Below are positions 56,557-64,000 of a stretch of DNA of 64,000 bases, one piece after another; the stretch's first letter is position 1; each line of letters begins with the position of its first letter. Location: positions 92,775,501 through 92,839,500 of the forward strand of contig CM027379.1 in NCBI GenBank assembly GCA_015680905.1, in the 5' to 3' direction. This DNA is from Coptis chinensis. Lineage: Eukaryota; Streptophyta; Magnoliopsida; Ranunculales; Ranunculaceae. Below the pieces are notes generated by a model, which was not told the origin of the DNA, ran no database searches, and saw only the letters and a list, made by a program, of their open reading frames with translations. The position numbers and the translations under genes are program-made.

Positions 56557-58735
56557 CTAAGAAAGTGAACAAATTAAAATAGTGAATACCAAATATCATA
56601 AGAGTACACTTTCAACAGAGCACATTAATAGGAAGGGTGGCCAGGAGGTTGCACACATCAGTTTATAATTTATGCTATAACCCTATATTAAGGTGTTCAA
56701 GATAGAATTGCTCCTAAAAATTCTTTTAGTTGGAAAAGTTCAGATATCTATAACCATAAACTCATATCAATCATTTGTATCCTATTTAGATAGACCCAAC
56801 TAAATAATGCATCCTAGAGGGAATTATTTATCTGACAATATCCTCTTAATATTAACAATAACAAATAATTTCTGTGAAGCACATATTGTTTGGCTAAAAC
56901 TTCGGCACATATTGTTTGGCTAAAACTTCACAATAGGATTTTGCTGTGATTTTCTCTAGACAGTGCTTATTGAAAAGTGATGAACTCCAAAAGTAACAGC
57001 ACGGAAGTTGCATGTATCTGAAAGAGTGTCAGGTGCCCTAACCAGGTCCTATATATCTTTTAAAAACATATGATGCACACAATCATAGTCACGTGATAAG
57101 ATTAAAATGTACTACTCGCATCCCTAGGTCTTACCAATTAAGACCAAAGGAAGAACATCATCTTCACCTTCCAGAACAATGTTTCCTTTTAACCATTAAA
57201 GACATACCTCAATGCTAGAATATAGGACCTTATGAAAGAGTACTGCAAACACACTCTATCAAGAATAGATCAAATCATTCACTCAAGTAAACCAAATGAC
57301 ATTTGGTAATTTAAAGTGAATCATAGAATAGCAATAACTAAATATAAACATAAGTAAAACAGTGGTTAATAATAAAGGCACTGCACAGTAATTGGAGGAT
57401 GGTGAGTAAAACCCCAAAGTGAGAGAAATGGTGAGAAGATGTGTTTTGGTAAAAAAAACCGAAACTAATGTTTTTTTGGGCTCGAACCCACGCCGTGGGA
57501 TTTTGCTAGAAATGATCCTGACCGTCCTTTATTATAGTTTTGTCTTTTAGTGCTTAAAAAATCCCTATCTTATTAGATAGATGACCCAGAGTGAGCATGT
57601 ATCCCTCCACCCAAATTTGCTAGTCAGATCAGAGTATTCACCCTCGAGCCCTTTCATTATGTATTGAAAATAATAAATATTAAAATTTACAGTCATTCAA
57701 GTATACAGAGAATAGAATTAAAACGACAATATCACTAAATAAATCAAAAAAAAAAAAAAAAGACTTTTCCAAACAATCTATTAAACCAAGAAAGATTTAA
57801 CAAGTAGACATAGCGAATATGAGGAAAGGAAAGGAAATTATAACAAACAAAAACATACGATTGTGAAGATAGCTTACAGAATTTCTTCATTGAAGTTTCT
57901 GGTTACTTGACAAAATCTCTTAACAAACGCTTGTTCAAACGATCCAAAACAAAACCACAAATATTTCTTCAGTAGCAGTAGGTCAACCACCATCAAGAAT
58001 GCATAAATTTAAAAAAAAAAAAAAAAACAAATTGCTAGAAATGGGACTGGGATTAATTTGCTTACCAGTTCATCTGGGCGATTAGGATTATATTTTCCAA
58101 TTAATTGGGATCGAAGGAGAGAACAAAATGGATTAATCGGAGAAGAGAATGAAATTACAGAGTTTCTTGGCGAGAGAGAGAGAATGAAAAAAGAGATAAA
58201 AGTAAAGGAGATCGGTGCGTGATTAAAAGCCGTCAGCTTCTATTTTTTTTTTAATTACTGTTTTCGATATTTTTCAGCTATTTTGAAACTTTACTCACGG
58301 ATAAATACGTTAGACATTGCCCACAAAATAACCGTGATAAGCTACTAGTATACTGCGTGGCAGTGGGGAGTGAGCGGAGCTGCGGCTGAGGGAGAGAGTT
58401 GGGTGATGCGGGGGGGAGAGAGAGAGGTGGGCGAAGGAGAAAGGTATTTGGGCGAAAAAAAAATAAGAGAGAAGATGAGGACAGACAGACAGAAACCAAC
58501 CAAGTTGGTTTTTGTCTCGCATAGCCCCCCTTTTCCCAAAATCGTTCGCTTCGCTCACTCGATTAAATATTTATTTTTCGATATTTACTAACCAATTCTT
58601 CATTAAGTAACATATATATTCGTGACAAAATTGGTAACATAAATAAATTTTTGGTATGTTAGAAAATGACTGTTCTGGTGCAGTTTCCTTCCTAATTTTC
58701 CTTTTTATGTACAATCTCTATCACTAAACAAACTT
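56557..58735. other. No gene seen; outer Helitron sequence and flank
   Basis: 56557-57581 is probably Helitron sequence; it contains a 25-bp duplication (GCACATATTGTTTGGCTAAA at 56878 and 56905). On the minus strand 58060-58200 resembles a 5' untranslated exon with a GTAAGC donor after ATGAACTG, without a start codon. A17 and A15 tracts lie near 57747 and 58013. Nothing else is supported. Confidence 0.4.
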
Positions 58736-59332
58736 TTGCCATCTCCTTGCGTAGGTTATTGGAGGACTGATTCTAAGTCGTGCATCTACGTTGGAATTAC
58801 TTTAGGTGTTTTCCAACAACTCTGTGGTCTGGGATCTGCTCAATCCGATGTTCTAGGCATACACCCTAATCTTGGTACTCCACTGTTGTCTGACCCTAAG
58901 CTTCACTCTCTTGGAACGTACTCTGCTCCATTTTACCGCCCTCCCCCTCCTGAAGAAAGAAAATCTCGTGCCTCTCCTCCGTCAAAGAAAATATCTCAGC
59001 CCAAAAAAGGCAACTCCCGTAATCCTGCTAGCCGCGGATTCACCACCAAGACTTCCACATCCCAGGTTCGTGCCCAAGCTTTGGCCGCCGTAGTTCGTAA
59101 AGCTCAAGGTGAACTGCACTCTCACTCCAGCCAAAACGTCATCCCTTCCTTCAAATCTATTTCTGCTTGGGAAGATCAATACATTTCCGCCGAAACTCAA
59201 TCTGCAGACTCTACAAGCCAAGCCATGGATATCACCAAGATAAAGTTGTTTGATAGTGACTTGGATGACGAGGTGATGGAAGTCCCTTCTACTATGGAAG
59301 TCCCCTCTCCTGGTGAGCCTCCCCACAAGTAG
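58736..59332 (+). pseudogene. Transposon-type ORF, function unknown
   Basis: 198 codons from ATG 58736; a possible acceptor TTGCGTAG lies at 58748-58755, so the true start may be an exon. Contains GITLGVFQQLCGLGSAQSD, then a Pro/Ser/Lys-rich part (PPPPEERKSRASPPSKK, SRNPASRGFTTKTSTS), an Ala-rich helix and an acidic C-terminus (LFDSDLDDEVMEVPSTMEV). I recognise no domain. Composition resembles the tail of plant gypsy extra-ORF proteins like the one at 34954, but this is only resemblance. An LTR begins 103 bp downstream. Confidence 0.35.
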
Positions 59333-59434
59333 AGTCGGATCTCGGTTTCCTCATAACCCACCGTACCCCTATCGCATCTCCATCTTCTCGCCCCACCGCC
59401 CCAGCAAAGAACTTTCTATCTCTTCGGGTAAAAG

Positions 59435-60690
59435 TGTAACGTCCGTATTTGTAATTTGTATTTATTTATTTATTAATTTATTTATTTATTTATTTAAAAT
59501 TTGTTGGATTGGATTTGAGATACGTGGGCCTAATTTTTGGGCCTGAGTCTGTATTGGGCTTAGGTTTCAAACCCAGGTATATATTCATATTTTTCCAGAG
59601 AATAGGATTTTTTTAGATAAAAATAAAATAAAATGGAGACGGCTCGTTTGCTAGAGAGTTGGAGCACGACGATTTGGACTATGAGGGATTCGTGGAGCTT
59701 TTAATACCGATGAGTAATTATATTATTTTTAAATAGATTTCACAAAAGCGTTACTGTTAGAGTTTTGGTTCTTGCTCAGTTTTTGTGTTTTCCCTATTTT
59801 CGTTATTTTGCTCCTCCTGTGAAAATATTTGGACTGGTTAAGTTAGATGGTAGTATAGTTATTTACTAAATCCTTGAAACTCTGGATTTAACTGTTGGAA
59901 CTCGGAAGGAGTCGTCAATAGCGTCGCGAGTCCAATAGCAAGAAATCGTCCTACATTTTTTGTGGAACTCTCGTGGTGTGGTGGTGTTGATATGGTAGTT
60001 TTAACTGTTATTTAGTATTGTGGATTGGTTGATTGATGAATGGTGGTAATGAGGAGGTTTGGGTGGTTGATTGAAAGCTAGAAGGAGGAGTTAATAGCGG
60101 TCAGGGGTCGACTTTTGGAGGTGAAAGGAATCGACTTTTGTGGGTATGGAAAGATAGGGTTTTTCACAAGGGTCAAAACCGCTAGGGTAAAAGAGGGGAA
60201 GGAGGAGAGTTGGTGGCGGGTGCGAGCTGGAACGTGGAGGAGAAGAAGCTGCTGGAGGGAGGAAGACGACTGTTAGTTTAGTTGGGCTTTGGCTTTGGGC
60301 CAAAGTCTTTGGTTTAAGTTGTTGGGCCAGATCTATTTAGTTGCTGGGCCGAAATTTAATTTTTGTTTTGGGCCATACTACATTAGTTAGTCTTTGGGCC
60401 TTATTGGTTTTCTTTGGGCCCGATTCTATTTTGTTTGGTTGGCCGAAACAAGTTAGTTGTTTGGGCATTTTCAGTTTAGTCTTTGGGACAAAATTTCATG
60501 TATTCTTTGGGCCGAACCCATTTGTGTTTTGGGCCAATTTCAGTTTTATTTTCAGTTGGCTTGGGCCGAAATCTATTAGCTTTCTTTGGGCCGAATCACT
60601 TAATTGTTTGGGGCAGTCCATAAGACTTAATATAGATCCAAATGGATCTTTCAATATTTAAACTTTTGGGTTTTGGTTTTGAGCTTTGAG
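59435..60690 (+). mobile_element. Diverged LTR, relative of the 7027 solo LTR
   Basis: Begins TGTAACGTCCGTATTTG, the complement of the right end of the 7027-8876 LTR, and stays recognisably similar through TTGGATTGGATTTGAGA, GTGGGCCTAA and a long run of TTGGGCC motifs (60280-60600) to TTTCAATATTTAAAC near 60655. The matching 3' end (GGGGTGTGACA) was not found, so the copy is truncated or diverged. It lies in the opposite orientation to its relative. Confidence 0.7.
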
Positions 60691-60699
60691 CTTTGACTG

Positions 60700-61342
60700 T
60701 TTAATTGTGCTACATTTTACATTGTAAATTGTATGGACAAATCCAATGTTAAAATGCTGTGGAAGCTTGTATAAATTTGGTTGTCATTATCTAAGAAAGA
60801 TTTGACGTTGATATTGTGTATTTTTTTTTGACACGTGATGAGATAGAAATTTTAGGAGACATAATATTCCTAAAACGCTATAAAAATATTATGCGATACA
60901 TTTGGAGTTATTGCGACATTATGTGGTATGTTGAAAGTGTTAGGTTGTCATGTTAAATGATATTATATATTAGGATATCTATTAAATACAATATTTTTGG
61001 GAGAAATAAAGGTAAACGCTCCATTATTATTTCTGTGAGATGCTATTATGAGGTAGTATAATAATTGTAGATATTTCCTACGGGATTGTGGCTTAGTGCA
61101 ATAATTAATTGGCACATGAAATAAAAATATATTTGAGATTTGATATAGAGATGCTTGGATATCGTGCAATGAATAGTATTGGCACGTGATAATGTGGATT
61201 TTATTATAACGAGAAACGTTGAGTTTCAGTACAATTAAGTATACTAGCATGAGATAGGTCAAGAATTATTATGAGACATGAAGGTATGCCACCTGAATAA
61301 ATTACGTACGTAACAAAAATCTTAGAACCTAACTACCACAAC
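60700..61342. other. No gene seen
   Basis: AT-rich; may include the diverged end of the preceding LTR. Confidence 0.35.
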
Positions 61343-63865
61343 TGTCACAGCCCGAATTTCTAAACAATTACAATCACTATGTTCAAATTGTCTAAAAACC
61401 CAGGCTATGACGGGATGGATACAACACATGCAAAAACTGAAACCCACATCATAAAGAATCAACATAACAACAATAATCTCCAAAATTTCTCAATTTCACT
61501 TTATTAAAAGACTGTCTTCCATCCAAAAATCCTCAATATAAAACTCTAAGAATAATAGGTCTTCAACATCGTATTCTCATGTCATATGAATATGAAACTA
61601 CGTTATTACATACTTCCAAAAAGATAAGACCTAATAAAAATAAACTCCCGGACTGCTCCAGAAACAAATCCAAATCAAAACGCCGCGGTTCCACTGCATT
61701 CCACCTATGTTCCCAAGAACACACCCACGTTGCCAAAACAAAGCAAACATGGGTCAGCAAAATGGAATTTGCTGGTATGAGTAGACTAACCACATAAAAC
61801 AATATCATACTTTAATTATCCAAACAATCACTTTATATTTTTCAATAATTTAATCATTTTCAGCTAGGAAGACAGGTAGTTCCATCATTTCAACCGACAT
61901 AGTTTCTTCCCAAGCAAGACTTCCATTTTATTAACTCTTTATCATAACTCGTTTTAATAACTAAGTAACTGAATTAAAATTACCGATATCCACTTCTAGA
62001 TAAGGGTAGGACCGCGTCCCTGCACAAAATATTATTTACTCCTACCCTCCTGCAAAAGAAAGTTAGAAATTTTATATAACAGGTGTAGATTTCCTATAAG
62101 TATTCAAATGCAAGTCCAAGCACACCCGTACAATCAATGAATACAACTAACCTTAGTTCCTCTCTAGGGCAGTCCAAACAATCTAGTCATTCATGGCACA
62201 TTCAATGAACACCCATTTATAACGCTAACAGGCTATTTATGGCACATTCAATAAATGCCCACCTAACATATGACACCATCAATCATAAACCTAATTTCCC
62301 AAAACTTGAGGCGTGGAGAGTTCAAAAAAGTGCGGTAAAATTGTTTACGCATTATTGAACTTTATTGCATAAATTATTTCAGAGAACGTAGGAGTATCTT
62401 GTTTCATGTATTTTTGGTTTACGCGTTATTAATTAGATTGATGTCTAAGTGTCATAACATTGCATATCATAAAATACTGAAATATCACATAGCAGTTAAT
62501 ACATGAACACACGTATATATAGAAAGGTCTTAGCCTAAAGCCAAGCATGCTAATAGCCCTAGACCTATCCTAATAGACCTAATCATAATCCGAGTTAAAA
62601 GTTCAAACTGGGTCAACTGCTCAAAGTCAACCCTGGTCAACAGTCAAAGTCAACCAACCAGGTCAATAGCAGTCAACCAGCCAGGTCAACAACAGTCAAC
62701 TAGACCTAAATTCCTCTAACCCAAAAGCCCAAAGACTAGGGTCCAAAGGCTAACACTTAAGCCCAAAATGAAATTTCAAAAATTAAAACATTCAAGCCCA
62801 CGTTTTTAGCTCGGCCCAAGCCCAAACCAAAACTAAAATCGCACTGTTCATCTTCTTCCTCACAGCACCTCTCCCACCAATCAACCACCACCAGCCACCG
62901 CTCGCCACCACTTTTTAACCTAGTGGTTTGATTCCTTTTGAAAATCCCTACATACCTATACCAACCAATCTCAATTCCCTCATACTGTGTAAATCGAGAT
63001 CGACGCCATTAATGGCTTCTCTGGAGCTTTAACAGCCCGAACCCACTATGAAATCAACTCTCCAACAATCCACCTCAACCCAACAACAATCGCACAACAA
63101 AAGCCATACCAAACAATCATTCAAACACAAAAACATGATGGTTTGGTTCTGGTTTAAATGCCATTAATGGCTGTTCAAACCTTCACAGCACTCCTACTAT
63201 AATCCCACCACCACCAATCATCTCGACATTCACCAGGCACAGTTCAACCATAATCCAAGAACAAAACAATGACAGTCCGAGCAAGACAAAAATTGTTAAC
63301 ACGCCCACACTCAAACAGAGAATCAACCATTCTACTGATACTAAGGCCCTTGATGATATATATTAATAACTACATTGGTTAGTTTAATAATCAAATCCGA
63401 AATCACTAAAGTTTTTGCGTATCGATGTTTCGACAGTATAACAATATCCAGCATGGTTCGAGAATAACAAAACAAGACAGTATAAAACTTGTATTCTCGA
63501 TAGAAATCTAGTATAGTGCAGTATAGGTTGGAAGCCACCAGAAAATCCAATAGTTTACTAAAAATTAAAATATCTACTCACCCGTGATTAGCTCCGACTG
63601 TCAGCTAGCTATTCGTAGATTTCCAGAAAAACTTCTCTCATCCCTTTCCTCTATGTGAAACTTTCTTTTCTGTAAAACTCTCTGTTTTTTACCAACCCTA
63701 TTTTGTTTCTTTTTTGTTTTTAAAAAACCCCCGAAATAGGGAAGAAGGTTTATCCCATAAACCCACGTCTCCTATTACTACTAACACTTATCCTATTTTA
63801 TTTTATCTATTATCCATTATTATTATTATTAGGAAAAATAAAAGAATAAAACTCGGGGTGTTATA
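61343..63865 (-). repeat. 3' LTR of a second copy of the 24-kb gypsy family
   Basis: Begins TGTCACAGCCCGAATTTC and ends CTCGGGGTGTTATA. Collinear with 24243-27031 but more diverged, and about 270 bp shorter. It contains two blocks with GCCATTAATGGC (about 63005 and 63160) and GGCCCA words. Internal sequence follows it on the right, so it is a 3' LTR on the minus strand. Confidence 0.85.
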
Positions 63866-64000
63866 ATATACACACCTTAAAAGGATCTCGACCCGAGATT
63901 CAAGGTAGATTGTAGATTAACCAAACAGACAGTACGTCAAACAATAAATCTTTATAGAGTATAAAGTCAACAGATTATATCCCAACAACTAAATTTTAAA
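63866..64000 (-). mobile_element. Start of the internal region of that element, cut by the window
   Basis: ATATACACACCTTAAAAGGATCTCGACCC continues as in 27032-27110 of the other copy. The rest of the element, possibly with pol, lies beyond the window. Confidence 0.8.

Larger units (their letters stand above)
49287..57581 (-). mobile_element. Autonomous-type Helitron, decayed
   Basis: The 3' end is canonical on the minus strand: hairpin GTGCC-GACT-GGCAC (49300-49313), nine bases GGGCATTCA, then CTAG (49287-49290) followed by T. It encodes a Rep/helicase (50254-55368). A 5' end beginning TC after A is suggested at 57581 (A, then TCTATCTAATAAGATAGGG) or, less likely, at 55638 (A, then TCTATCTAATAGGAAG). 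The larger version includes a captured penta-EF-hand exon. The right border is therefore provisional. Confidence 0.75.

Noticed and set aside
57478..57500. tRNA or SINE B-box on the minus strand (GGGTTCGAGCCC)
   Set aside because: The T-arm motif is present, but I found no acceptor stem, anticodon arm, A box or poly(A) tail.
58278..58591. Overlapping ORFs on both strands
   Set aside because: Simple CT/GA-rich promoter-like sequence with no domain; frames open on both strands by composition.

Overview
This is plant nuclear DNA, almost certainly from a eudicot. It is AT-rich and intron-bearing, and full of plant transposon families: Ty3/gypsy, Ty1/copia, Helitron, hAT and PIF/Harbinger. It also holds fragments of plant-specific genes: a CC-NBS-LRR resistance gene, chloroplast KEA antiporter, plastid IMPL1 phosphatase, RS31 splicing factor and a plastid prenyltransferase. 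I see no gene that looks intact. The species cannot be fixed from the sequence.

Layout. 0-3 kb: a SHAGGY/GSK3 kinase exon with a stop codon (minus) and the C-terminal half of a hAT transposase (plus). 5.9-10.9 kb: one CC-NBS-LRR pseudogene broken by stops, a 1.85-kb solo LTR with a 5-bp target duplication, and a 405-bp insertion built of CGATAT-like motifs. 11-19 kb: sparse, with several unidentified coding-like exons and a LINE remnant. 19.3-23.1 kb: same-strand fragments of at least four unrelated host genes (UbiA prenyltransferase, RS31, KEA2-like, IMPL1-like), some keeping introns. 24.2-31.6 kb: a gypsy element with gag only and 2.7-kb LTRs. 34.04 kb: a canonical Helitron 3' terminus, so the 19-34 kb stretch is plausibly a gene-capturing Helitron later hit by the gypsy element.

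34-43 kb: a transposon-type ORF, then a Tat-like gypsy element (35.76-42.05 kb) with gag remnants on the minus strand and a separate three-exon gene on the opposite strand. 43.7-47.3 kb: a copia element whose reverse transcriptase is lost next to a 32-bp tandem array. 47.3-48.0 kb: a hAT-like inverted-repeat element with an 8-bp target duplication. 48.5-49.3 kb: an STR11 rhodanese N-terminal fragment. 49.29 to about 57.58 kb: a Helitron on the minus strand with a decayed Rep/helicase gene, a repeat-rich N-terminal exon and a captured penta-EF-hand exon. 58.7-64 kb: another transposon-type ORF, a diverged LTR, and the 3' LTR of a second copy of the 24-kb gypsy family running off the window.

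The window is a nested graveyard of transposons with transduplicated host exons. Its most interesting parts are the two Helitrons with captured exons, the antisense gene inside the Tat-like element, and a set of unrelated insertions each made of its own reiterated short palindromic motif. All identifications are from reading translations and motifs by eye; no database search was run.
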